DNA of 64,000 nt, taken from positions 310,001 to 374,000 of the forward strand of contig NZ_CP141945.1 of assembly GCF_035658495.1 (NCBI RefSeq), written 5' to 3'. This document shows, piece by piece, positions 25,035 to 32,467 of this stretch. Each line of letters starts with the position of its first letter. The stretch's first letter is position 1. The position numbers and the translations under genes were made by a program. The notes below the pieces were generated by a model. That model searched no databases. It saw only the letters and a program-made list of their open reading frames with translations, and had not been told where the DNA came from. Source of the stretch: Novosphingobium sp. RL4. GTDB taxonomy: Bacteria > Pseudomonadota > Alphaproteobacteria > Sphingomonadales > Sphingomonadaceae.

Positions 25035-26253
25035 AGCGGAACAGGCGCGGCGCGAAATCGGCGAGATAGCGCCGCCAGTTCACCCATTCGTGGCCGCCGC
25101 CGGTTTCGTGATAGACGTGCGCGATGTGGTAGCGATCGAACAGCGCGCGCGTGGGCGCGACCGTCTCGTGAAGGAAATCCTCCCTGCCCATCGCGAAGTA
25201 GACGAGCTTCAGTTCCTTCGCGCTGCGCTTCAGTTCGGCATCGTATTTCGCGGCATACGTCTCCACGCCGTTGAAGGCGTTGCCCTTGCTCAGCCCCATC
25301 GAGAATATGCCGATCCAGCGGAACTGGTCCGGGTGCGTCAGCCCGTTTCGCAGGGTATGCGATCCGCCCATAGACAGCCCCGCCATGGCCCGTGCCTCTG
25401 GCCGGGCGTCGCTGCGGTAAGCGGCATCGACATAGGGGATCAGGTCGCCGATCAGGTCGGCGCCGAAATCGGGGTTGTCGAGCGTCATCACCCCTTCGCG
25501 CAGCGGGGTGTGGCCGTCCGGCATGACGACGATCATCGGCACGACTTTTCCGGCGGCGATCAGGTTGTCCAGGATGGCATTGGCCCGGCCCACGCTGGTC
25601 CAGCTGTCGTCACTGTCTCCCGCGCCGTGCACGAGATAGAGCACCGGATACTTGCGGCCGCCCTTCATGTAGCCGGGCGGCGTATAGACATGGGCGCGGC
25701 GGGCGATGCCGAGCGATTTCGACCAGTATTCGATCGTCGATACCGCGCCATGCGCGACTTGCGGGTTCCACGTCTGGAAATCGCCTTCGGGGCCGCGCAC
25801 CTCGAATGTCGAATTGATGCCCTTGAGCTCCTCGGAGAAAGTCTTGCCCAGCGGATCCACGGTCTTCACCCCGTCCACGCGGAAGGCGAAGCGGTAAGTG
25901 TCCGCCGGCACCGGGCGGGGGGTGGTGACGGTCCAGAGACCGGTCGCGTCCTTCGCCATGGCAAGGCCCTGCGGCGTACCGGCGGGGAAGCCCATGGGAA
26001 TGACCGTGGCGATATCGGTGCTGGTCAGCAGCACTTCCGATGCATTCGGCGCGCAGAGGCGGAAGGTCACGCGCCGGTCGGGAAGCTGCTCCACCGACTT
26101 GTAGGGCGCGGGGCCGGAATAGAACGGGGGCATCACGCAAGTGGAGGGATCGAGCTTGGGCGACTGCATCTGCGCCGTCGCCGGCAGCGCCGCCGCGATG
26201 GCGGATACGGCCGCCAGCAGCGCGGCGGAGGAGACTATCTTGCGGCGAACCAT
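25033..26253 (-). CDS. exported esterase, CE1/enterochelin esterase-like
   Basis: 406 residues from the ATG at 26253. A signal peptide ends near ATAQ. An N-terminal E-set/CBM48-like domain (about 50-155: VTFRLCAPNASEVLL and TYRFAFRVDGV) precedes an esterase-D domain with AHVYTPPGYMKGGRKYPVLYLVHG. The nucleophile is S294 in AGLSMGGS, with D359 and H388 completing the triad (GGGHEW). Relatives include feruloyl/acetyl-xylan esterases and Fes-type siderophore esterases. Next to a GH3 glucosidase, a plant-polymer or hydroxycinnamoyl ester is the better guess. Its AAAGG ribosome-binding site is buried in the hairpin at 26261-26300. Confidence 0.87.
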   Translation of the reverse strand: MVRRKIVSSAALLAAVSAIAAALPATAQMQSPKLDPSTCVMPPFYSGPAPYKSVEQLPDRRVTFRLCAPNASEVLLTSTDIATVIPMGFPAGTPQGLAMAKDATGLWTVTTPRPVPADTYRFAFRVDGVKTVDPLGKTFSEELKGINSTFEVRGPEGDFQTWNPQVAHGAVSTIEYWSKSLGIARRAHVYTPPGYMKGGRKYPVLYLVHGAGDSDDSWTSVGRANAILDNLIAAGKVVPMIVVMPDGHTPLREGVMTLDNPDFGADLIGDLIPYVDAAYRSDARPEARAMAGLSMGGSHTLRNGLTHPDQFRWIGIFSMGLSKGNAFNGVETYAAKYDAELKRSAKELKLVYFAMGREDFLHETVAPTRALFDRYHIAHVYHETGGGHEWVNWRRYLADFAPRLFR

Positions 26254-26260
26254 GCAAAAA

Positions 26261-26300
26261 ACCTTTCGCGAACGCAGCGAGCGCTGCTGCCGCGAAAGGT
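26261..26300 (-). promoter_or_regulatory. leader hairpin covering the esterase ribosome-binding site
   Basis: ACCTTTCGCG pairs with CGCGAAAGGT (10 bp), and the loop itself holds a six-base stem (GCAGCG/CGCTGC). On the minus strand the hairpin is followed by T6 and then GC-ATG. The downstream arm contains the AAAGG ribosome-binding sequence, so the same structure looks like a terminator of the cupin operon and a translational block for the esterase. Confidence 0.65.
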
Positions 26301-26396
26301 CGCTTCTGCCGGTGCCGGAACGAACGGCGCCATCGCGTCTATCCGACTGGCGGACCCGCCCGCTCCGCACACCCCGCCATCACCGTGGGTGGCGGT

Positions 26397-26948
26397 TCAC
26401 TTGCGCGCTTCGCCCTGCTTTCCCAGCCGCGCCGCCACGCACTGGTCGGCGGGCATGCCATCGGGGCAGCTCTCGGCCTTGGGCACGAGCGCGCTGTCCT
26501 TCGGCAGACGGACGGTGAGGATGCGCACGGGCTCGGTGCCGATCATGCGCGAGGTATGGCCGCGCCCGGTCACGTCGTCCGCCAGAACGATGTCGCCCTT
26601 GGAAAGGATGTGCTTCGAACCGTCACCCAGCCCCACTTCGAGCTGGCCTGACAGGACGATCAGGAAACGCGGGGTGGAAACGCCGTGAAAATCGATGAAA
26701 CCGCCGGGCAGCGTATCGCCGATCTCGACATCGGTGGCGCGCAGGCGCGACTGCACCGAACGCCCGTCGCCCCCGCCGGTCAGCGGCAGGTCGATGATCT
26801 CGAGATGGGATTCGCCGTCCTCCCCGCCGTACATGTGCATCATGCGCATGGCCTTGCCGGTGGGAGAAAGCGGGGTGACGGGCGCCGGATCGGCCAGCGC
26901 GGGCGCCGCAAGGGCCAGCACGGCGGCGAACGGAACGAGCAGTTTCAT
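26397..26948 (-). CDS. exported cupin-like protein
   Basis: 183 residues with a signal peptide (about 1-19, ending ALA). A single small beta-barrel is suggested by FHGVSTPRFLIVLSGQLEVGLGDG followed by KGDIVLADDVTGRGHTS, where a GD and a GH sit at the usual cupin turn and metal-ligand positions. It ends with a Cys-containing tail (SCPDGMPADQC). The product at 30298 is a homologue, sharing the GDxxxAxDxTGxGHxS motif. The catalytic or binding role is unknown. Fifteen bases separate it from the LLM gene upstream, so the two are likely co-transcribed. Confidence 0.75.
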   Translation of the reverse strand: MKLLVPFAAVLALAAPALADPAPVTPLSPTGKAMRMMHMYGGEDGESHLEIIDLPLTGGGDGRSVQSRLRATDVEIGDTLPGGFIDFHGVSTPRFLIVLSGQLEVGLGDGSKHILSKGDIVLADDVTGRGHTSRMIGTEPVRILTVRLPKDSALVPKAESCPDGMPADQCVAARLGKQGEARK

Positions 26949-26963
26949 GCGCCTTGTTCTCCT

Positions 26964-28151
26964 TCAGGCACTGACGCGGGAACCGGCGGCGGCGAGGTCG
27001 GCGCCGGACTTCTCGTCATGGCGGGCGGCCAGTTCGCGCAGGCGCGGGATCAGTTCGCGCCCGTGGACGGCGATATCGCCCAGCAGGTCGAATCCGCGCA
27101 GCAGGAAGCCGCCGATGCCCATGGCATAATAGTCCATCAAGGCATCCGCCACCTGCTCGGCCGTGCCCACCAGCGCGGGCGGCAGCATCGGCGTCGAGAA
27201 ATCGATCGAGGCGCGGGTGATCCCGGTCCAGAGGCGCTTGTCGATCAGTTCGCTGCCACCGGCGAGCGCCTCCAGTTCCTCACGCCCGGATCCGCCGCGC
27301 GTCGTGGCCAGCCTGGGGTCGAGCCGCATGGCGGTGCCGGTCGCCTCGCCCTTTCCGGCATCGGCTTCGGAGATTTTCGCCTGCTGCATCGCGGCAGTGT
27401 CGCGAAGCTGCTCGATCACCGCGCGCGCGGCCTGCCATGCCTGTTCCTCGGTCTCGCCAAGGATGACCCGCGCCGATGTCTGGAGGCGCAGGGGACGGCC
27501 GGTTGCCGCCCAGGCCGCCTTGACCTGCGCCGCCGCCTCTTCCATCTGCGCCAGCGGCTTGAGACCGCCGATCGCGTAGACATCCGCCACTTGCGCGCCC
27601 ACTTCCAGCGCCAGCGGAGAAGCTCCGCCCCAGTAGACCGGGATGGCGCCGCCCTCCGGCCGGATTTCCGCCAGCGCCCGGTCGAACCGGTACCAGTCGC
27701 CCGCATGGCTCACCGGCTCGCGCGCGGCCCAGACCCGGCGCATGATCTCAACATATTCGCCGCTGCGCCGGTAGCGTTCGTCCTTGGTGTGGTAATCCCC
27801 GTCGCAGGCCAGTTCCAGGTCGTTGGCGCCGGTGATGACATGGACCCCGGCACGCCCGCCGCTCAGCCGGTCAAGCGTGGCGAACATGCGCGCGGCCATG
27901 GTCGGCGCGATGAAGCCGGGCCGATGCGCCACCATGAAGGATAGCCGCCGGGTGATCGCGGCCGCGTAACTGGCGATGGCGAAAGGGTCCGGCGCGTAGG
28001 AGTTCTGGAGGATCAGCACGCGGTCGAAGCCGTTCTCGTCGAAAGCGCGGGCCAGCGTGCCGATCGTCTCCACATCGAAGCTCGGCCCGCCCGGCGGCGA
28101 CACTTCCGAGGCATTGCGGTGGAGCAGGACTCCCAGGATTTCAAGCGACAT
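26964..28151 (-). CDS. LLM-class flavin monooxygenase, SsuD-like
   Basis: 395 residues from the ATG at 28151; the apparent longer frame starts with TTG and lacks conserved residues. It shares with the product at 13315 the blocks RPGFIAPTMAARMFATLDRLSGGRAGVHVITGAND, then HTKDERYRRSGEYVEIMRRVW and the C-terminal ALVGTAEQVADALMDYYAMGIGGFLLRGFD. It belongs to the FMNH2-dependent alkanesulfonate monooxygenase branch. It is divergent from the LysR gene at 28315, which is its most likely regulator, with about 160 bases between them. The substrate is unknown, and no flavin reductase gene is seen nearby. Confidence 0.88.
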   Translation of the reverse strand: MSLEILGVLLHRNASEVSPPGGPSFDVETIGTLARAFDENGFDRVLILQNSYAPDPFAIASYAAAITRRLSFMVAHRPGFIAPTMAARMFATLDRLSGGRAGVHVITGANDLELACDGDYHTKDERYRRSGEYVEIMRRVWAAREPVSHAGDWYRFDRALAEIRPEGGAIPVYWGGASPLALEVGAQVADVYAIGGLKPLAQMEEAAAQVKAAWAATGRPLRLQTSARVILGETEEQAWQAARAVIEQLRDTAAMQQAKISEADAGKGEATGTAMRLDPRLATTRGGSGREELEALAGGSELIDKRLWTGITRASIDFSTPMLPPALVGTAEQVADALMDYYAMGIGGFLLRGFDLLGDIAVHGRELIPRLRELAARHDEKSGADLAAAGSRVSA

Positions 28152-28314
28152 GACGGCCCTCCCCAAGGCCGGGCCACGATGCGTGCCGGCTTCAATTCTG
28201 ACCCCGAAAAACTGGCAGGTGACCGAGAGGCGAATAATCCAAGAAATCTATTACCCTGCGAGAGAAGCTTGATCGAACCTCCCCGGGCAACGGCAACCAG
28301 GAGGCCCCCCGCCG

Positions 28315-29301
28315 ATGAACATCGTCAAGCTCGAACGCATGATCGCCGTCTACGAGGCAGGCAGTTTCCGCAAGGCAGCGCGCCGTTTCGGCATGTCGCA
28401 GCCCGCGCTCACCTGGAGCATCCGGCAATTGGAGGAAAGCCTCGGCCTCTCGCTGTTCGTGCGCGGCCCCTCCGGCATCCGCCCGACGGAAGCCTGCGAG
28501 ACGCTGATCGTGCGCGCGCGCCTGATCGTCAGCGAACATGCCCGCCTGCTCGCCGAAGTGGAGCGCAAGAACCGCCAGCAGGTGATCGTGATCGGCGTCC
28601 ACCCGGTGCTGCTCAACAGCCAGTTCGCCCACACCATCGCCGCTTTTCGCGAACGCGAGCCCGCCGTTACCCTGCGCGTGGTGGAAGCCTATAGCGCCGA
28701 CCTCATCGCCCGCCTGCAACGCGGCGAACTGGACCTGGCCTTCTCCGCCGCCCCGCCCGAGGACGAGGACGCCGACGAAATCGCCTTCGAGCCGCTGCTG
28801 CGCCAGTATTACTCGATCTTCGCCCGCCCCGATCACGCGATCTTCGAACAGATCGAAAGCGGCGGCCCGATCACCGAACATGCCTGGGCGCAGGCAGACG
28901 CCCCCAATGTCGGCGCGCGGCAGGTGACCGCCAGCAGTGGCGATCGCAGCAATACCAACATGGTGCTGGAACTGCTCGCACGCTTCGGGATGACCGAGAA
29001 CATGGTGGCGATCCGCTCCGCCTCGATGCACCTGATCCGCCGGATGGTCATGGACGGCGGCCTGCTGGGCATGGTGCCGGAAAGCCAGTTCGCCACCGAA
29101 CTGCAGGGCGGCACCGTCCGCCAGGTGCCCGGCTCCAACATCGAGGGGCCGCCGCTCGGCCTGTTGTGGATCGACGGCTGCTACGAGACGCTGGCGGTGC
29201 GGCGGCTGAAGTCGCTGCTGCGCACGATGCAGGTTCCCGACCATCCCAAGGCGCTGCCCACCCCGAAGATCGCGGCATGTTGGCCGCCGCTGCCCGGGTG
29301 A
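28315..29301 (+). CDS. LysR-family transcriptional regulator
   Basis: 328 residues, with an AGGAGG ribosome-binding site. The N-terminal winged helix-turn-helix is typical (MIAVYEAGSFRKAARRFGMSQPALTWSIRQLEESLG), and a periplasmic-binding-protein-like effector domain follows from about residue 90. LysR proteins usually activate the divergent neighbour and repress themselves. Here the divergent partner is the LLM gene at 26964, and the downstream neighbour on the same strand is the PhyH gene. The 163-base divergent gap has an A/T-rich patch near 28233-28258; I could not assign a clear T-N11-A box. The inducer is unknown. Confidence 0.9.
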   Translation: MNIVKLERMIAVYEAGSFRKAARRFGMSQPALTWSIRQLEESLGLSLFVRGPSGIRPTEACETLIVRARLIVSEHARLLAEVERKNRQQVIVIGVHPVLLNSQFAHTIAAFREREPAVTLRVVEAYSADLIARLQRGELDLAFSAAPPEDEDADEIAFEPLLRQYYSIFARPDHAIFEQIESGGPITEHAWAQADAPNVGARQVTASSGDRSNTNMVLELLARFGMTENMVAIRSASMHLIRRMVMDGGLLGMVPESQFATELQGGTVRQVPGSNIEGPPLGLLWIDGCYETLAVRRLKSLLRTMQVPDHPKALPTPKIAACWPPLPG

Positions 29302-29318
29302 TAGAGGCGCTCTATCAC
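29298..29318. promoter_or_regulatory. 21-base palindrome, candidate operator
   Basis: GTGATAGAG-GCG-CTCTATCAC has perfect nine-base arms. It overlaps the LysR stop codon and lies about 120 bases before the PhyH start. No T-run follows it, so it reads as an operator rather than a terminator. It could be the binding site of the LysR product or another regulator. Confidence 0.6.
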
Positions 29319-29434
29319 AGGTCAAAATTAGTTCTCTGTTCCGCCTCGCCAAGCCCAAGCAACATGCCGCCACTGGCTGCGCTGGGTTCCAGTCGCTCAC
29401 CGTGGCCCCTTTTTTCCTCACAGCGAGTCCGGCG

Positions 29435-30301
29435 ATGAACAAGCATCCCCTCAACCCCGTCACGCCCGAGCACATCGAGACCTATCGCCGCGACGGCGTG
29501 GTCTGCCTGCGCCAGATGTTCGACGCGGAATGGATCGAGCGTCTCCAGCAGGCCGCGCTCGAAGTATCCGCCGATCCCGCCGCACACGGCCTTACCGGCC
29601 CCTCGCACGGCGCCATGGTCTCGGTTTCGCACCTCTGGCACAAGCCGGGCATATTCCGCGACTTCGCCTTCAACTCGCCCGCCGGCGAGATCGTGGGCCG
29701 CGTGATCGAGGCGGACAACGTGCAGATGTTCCACGATCACCTGTTCCGCAAGCCGCCGCAATCGCCCGCGATCATGCAGTGGCATGCCGATCACCTCTGG
29801 CCCTTCACCGGCACCATGATCCCCAACCTGTGGGTCGCGCTGTCGCCGGTGAACGAGGAAAACGGCCGGATCGAATTCGTCGCGGGCTATCACCGCTTCT
29901 GCATCGACACCGGCTCGCGCTTCGGCCCCGCCGGAGACGGCACCTTCCGCTTCCCCGACTTCGAAGCCGAGCGCGACAATCCGGATTTCCCGTTCCGCTT
30001 CGTCACCTGGGATCTCCAGCCGGGTGACGCCGTGCTGTTCCATGTCGATATCCCGCACTATTCCAAGGGCAACGATTCCGACACGCTCGCCCGCACCGGC
30101 CTTGCCATGCGGATGATCGGCGACGACTGCTACTGGTGCCCGCGCGAAGGGCTGATGCCGGTCCACGGCATGGACCTGATGAGCCAGCCCGACGGCGTTC
30201 ACCCCGAACCCGGCGAACTGCTACCGCTGATCTGGCACCGCCCCGACGACGAACCGCGCGCCTTCGCCCCGCGCCCCGCGCAAGCGGCGCGGGCAGCATG
30301 A
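29435..30301 (+). CDS. phytanoyl-CoA dioxygenase (PhyH) family Fe(II)/2-oxoglutarate oxygenase
   Basis: 288 residues from the ATG at 29435 (a GTG at 29402 is in frame). The metal triad is visible as H117-x-D119 in MQWHADH and H208 in DIPHYSKGN. R220 in LARTGLAMR is the likely 2-oxoglutarate anchor. The family hydroxylates small molecules such as acyl-CoAs, terpenoids and halogenated or phosphonate compounds in the cytoplasm. It is followed by the exported cupin-like gene with a four-base overlap, then a GPH symporter and a TBDR, which look like a short uptake-and-oxidation operon. The substrate is unknown. Confidence 0.88.
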   Translation: MNKHPLNPVTPEHIETYRRDGVVCLRQMFDAEWIERLQQAALEVSADPAAHGLTGPSHGAMVSVSHLWHKPGIFRDFAFNSPAGEIVGRVIEADNVQMFHDHLFRKPPQSPAIMQWHADHLWPFTGTMIPNLWVALSPVNEENGRIEFVAGYHRFCIDTGSRFGPAGDGTFRFPDFEAERDNPDFPFRFVTWDLQPGDAVLFHVDIPHYSKGNDSDTLARTGLAMRMIGDDCYWCPREGLMPVHGMDLMSQPDGVHPEPGELLPLIWHRPDDEPRAFAPRPAQAARAA

Positions 30302-30879
30302 CCTTCGATCCCGGCAAGCGGGAATTCCTTGGCGGCGCGGCGCTTCTCGCGATGCTGGGAATTTCCGGCCCGGCGGTGGCGGGCAGCGCTCCCGGCATCC
30401 GGGTAGAGCCGGTCCAGGGCCCGAACCTGCCGATGGAATTTCCCGGCAGCGGCGGCACGGTTCCCTGGCTGAAGCGGGTCTTTCACCTCTATTCCGGCCC
30501 TGACGGGCTGACCCGGGGCGAACAACTCGAAGTGGTCGAGCCGCGCGGCCAGGCCATCGCCACGCTGCTGCGCCGCACCGCCGCGCGCGTCACCCTGGGC
30601 GGATCGCAACCCGGCGCCGGTTTCGGCTTCCACGTCGCCAGCCAGCCGACCCTGCTGATCCCGATCTTCGGGTCGATGATGATCGGCCTTCATGACGGCA
30701 CCGAATACGAACTGCGCCACGGCGACCTCGCCTATGCGGAGGACTGCACCGGCAAGGGCCACATCTCGAAAGCCGGGCCGGAAGGCTCGTTCATGGTCGC
30801 GGTGCAGCTTCCCGGCGAAGGCTGCCCCCTGTCCGGCAGTTCCGACATGACGAAGGTCTGGTCCGACCAAGCCCGCTGA
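30298..30879 (+). CDS. exported cupin-like protein
   Basis: 193 residues, starting in an ATGA overlap with the PhyH stop. The N-terminus (KREFLGGAALLAMLGISGPAVAG) is a signal sequence. The core matches the product at 26397: a HLYSGPDG-like opening, LIPIFGSMMIGLHDGTEYELRHGDLAYAEDCTGKGHIS, and a Cys-containing end (GEGCPLSG). Both proteins therefore belong to one family, which I would call periplasmic cupins of unknown function. The conserved Asp and His residues around GKGH may bind a metal or ligand. Its position between an oxygenase and a symporter suggests substrate binding or isomerisation in the periplasm. Confidence 0.73.
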   Translation: MTFDPGKREFLGGAALLAMLGISGPAVAGSAPGIRVEPVQGPNLPMEFPGSGGTVPWLKRVFHLYSGPDGLTRGEQLEVVEPRGQAIATLLRRTAARVTLGGSQPGAGFGFHVASQPTLLIPIFGSMMIGLHDGTEYELRHGDLAYAEDCTGKGHISKAGPEGSFMVAVQLPGEGCPLSGSSDMTKVWSDQAR

Positions 30880-30912
30880 GCCCATAGCCCCCCCTCGCTG
30901 CAAGGAACACGC

Positions 30913-32289
30913 GTGAAGAAGACTGCATATCTCGGCTGGGCGATCGGCTCCTTCACGTCCTCGGCGCTGGTCAGCGCCGTGGGCCTGCTGCACTTGCGGT
31001 TCATGACGGATTCGCTCGGCCTTGCCATCGGGCTGGCCGGAATGCTGACCGTCCTTGCCAAGATATACGATGCCGCCTGCGACCCGCTGATGGGCCACAT
31101 CGGCGACCGCACGCACACCCGTTTCGGCAAGTACCGCCCCTATCTGCTGGGCGGCGGGCTGATGGCCGGGCTTTCCATGGTCATGCTGTTCAACGTGCCT
31201 GCGGCGCTTTCGGGCACCGGCCTATGGGTCTGGGTGGGGATGACACTGCTGTTCTTCTCCACCGCCTATACCTTGTTCCGCATTCCCTATCTGGCGCTGG
31301 GGCGGGCGATCACGTCGAACTTTCAGGAACGCTCGAAGCTGATGACCTTCAGCGTCTACGGATCCTCACTCGGCAACATGGCCGCGACCGCCGCCGCGCC
31401 GTTCCTGCTTTCGCGCATCGGCAGCGACCGTGCCGGGCACGGCATGGTGGCGATCGTGCTGGGCGTGCTCATCGCCCTTGGCGGGGCGGCTTCCTTCGCA
31501 CTGCTGCGCGAAGGCGAAGCGGCGGAAAGCGCGCCATCCGGCGATGGCTCCCTGCGCGAGGCGGTGGGTGCCCTGCGCCGCAACCGGCCGTTCCTCTGCC
31601 TGATCGGCTTCAAGCTCGTGCTGTTCTCGGGCCTTACCGTCCACATGGCGGCGATCCCCTTCTACACGCGCCACGTGCTGGGCGTGGCCGACAGCACGCT
31701 GGGCTCGATCTTCCTCGTGCAGACGCTGGCGATGATGGGCTCGCAGTACCTCTGGGTAAGGCTTGCCGCGCGCCACGGCCGCCGCAACGCGCTGCTGGGC
31801 GCCAGTGCGCTCTGCGCGCTCGCCTATTTCAGCTGGCTCTTCGTTCCCGCCGCCCGGCCCGAACCCTTCGTCCATCTCTGCGCGCTGGTTTCCGGCATCG
31901 CCACCGGCGGCATCTTCCTCGGTCTCTACACCGTGCTGACCGACACGATGGACTATTCGCGCCAGGTACAGGGAGACAGCCGCGCCGGGATGCTCGCAGG
32001 CGTCTTCGTCATGGTGGAGAAGGGCACGGCCGCCTTCGGAACCTTCGTGTTCAGCATGACCATGGCCTGGGTCGGGTTCGTGTCCTCCACCGGCAACGGC
32101 GCGGATGCGCAGCCTCCCAGCGTGCGGCTCGGGATCATCGTGGCGCTCTCCGTCGTGCCCTCGCTCGCCGCGGTGGCCGCGGGCCTCATCATGCTGCGCT
32201 ACCGGCTTCCGGGTCAGGCCGCGCCAGAACACGCTGCGCAGGCTTCTGAAACAGCCGAAGGAATTGCCCTGAACGCAACTGCCGCCTGA
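30913..32289 (+). CDS. GPH-family (MFS_2) symporter
   Basis: 458 residues, starting with GTG at 30913 behind AAGGA. It has about twelve helices with the GPH signature KIYDAACDPLMGHIGDR, followed by HTRFGKYRPYLLGG and later NFQERSKLMTF and DTMDYSRQVQGDSR. It imports a carbon source by cation symport. This is the third such transporter in the window and sits directly before the TBDR at 32468, consistent with a two-membrane uptake route: TBDR across the outer membrane and GPH across the inner. Confidence 0.9.
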   Translation: MKKTAYLGWAIGSFTSSALVSAVGLLHLRFMTDSLGLAIGLAGMLTVLAKIYDAACDPLMGHIGDRTHTRFGKYRPYLLGGGLMAGLSMVMLFNVPAALSGTGLWVWVGMTLLFFSTAYTLFRIPYLALGRAITSNFQERSKLMTFSVYGSSLGNMAATAAAPFLLSRIGSDRAGHGMVAIVLGVLIALGGAASFALLREGEAAESAPSGDGSLREAVGALRRNRPFLCLIGFKLVLFSGLTVHMAAIPFYTRHVLGVADSTLGSIFLVQTLAMMGSQYLWVRLAARHGRRNALLGASALCALAYFSWLFVPAARPEPFVHLCALVSGIATGGIFLGLYTVLTDTMDYSRQVQGDSRAGMLAGVFVMVEKGTAAFGTFVFSMTMAWVGFVSSTGNGADAQPPSVRLGIIVALSVVPSLAAVAAGLIMLRYRLPGQAAPEHAAQASETAEGIALNATAA

Positions 32290-32467
32290 CCGGAAAAAGC
32301 CAGTTCCAACCCCCTGCAGGGCGGGCGCTTCCAGCGTCTCGCCCCGCAGCCATCTTCGCGATATTTTCTTTATCCGTCCATCGGATAGGGGAAATACTTC
32401 AGAAAAATACTCACCCGACTGGGACAGCATGTCCCCTCAAGAACAAATAACATGAGGGAAAGCGTCC
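32290..32467 (+). promoter_or_regulatory. TBDR upstream region with two inverted repeats
   Basis: TATCCG-N5-CGGATA at 32371-32387 and GGGACA-GCA-TGTCCC at 32421-32435 lie in an A/T-richer stretch ahead of the receptor gene. Both are candidate operators. The ten-base word GACTGGGACA at 32417-32426 also occurs, on the minus strand (39061-39070), upstream of the TBDR starting at 38887. Confidence 0.5.

Noticed and set aside
13315..28151. Alkanesulfonate utilisation locus (ssu)
   Set aside because: The two SsuD-like enzymes lack the ABC transporter and flavin reductase that define ssu operons, so desulfonation cannot be claimed.
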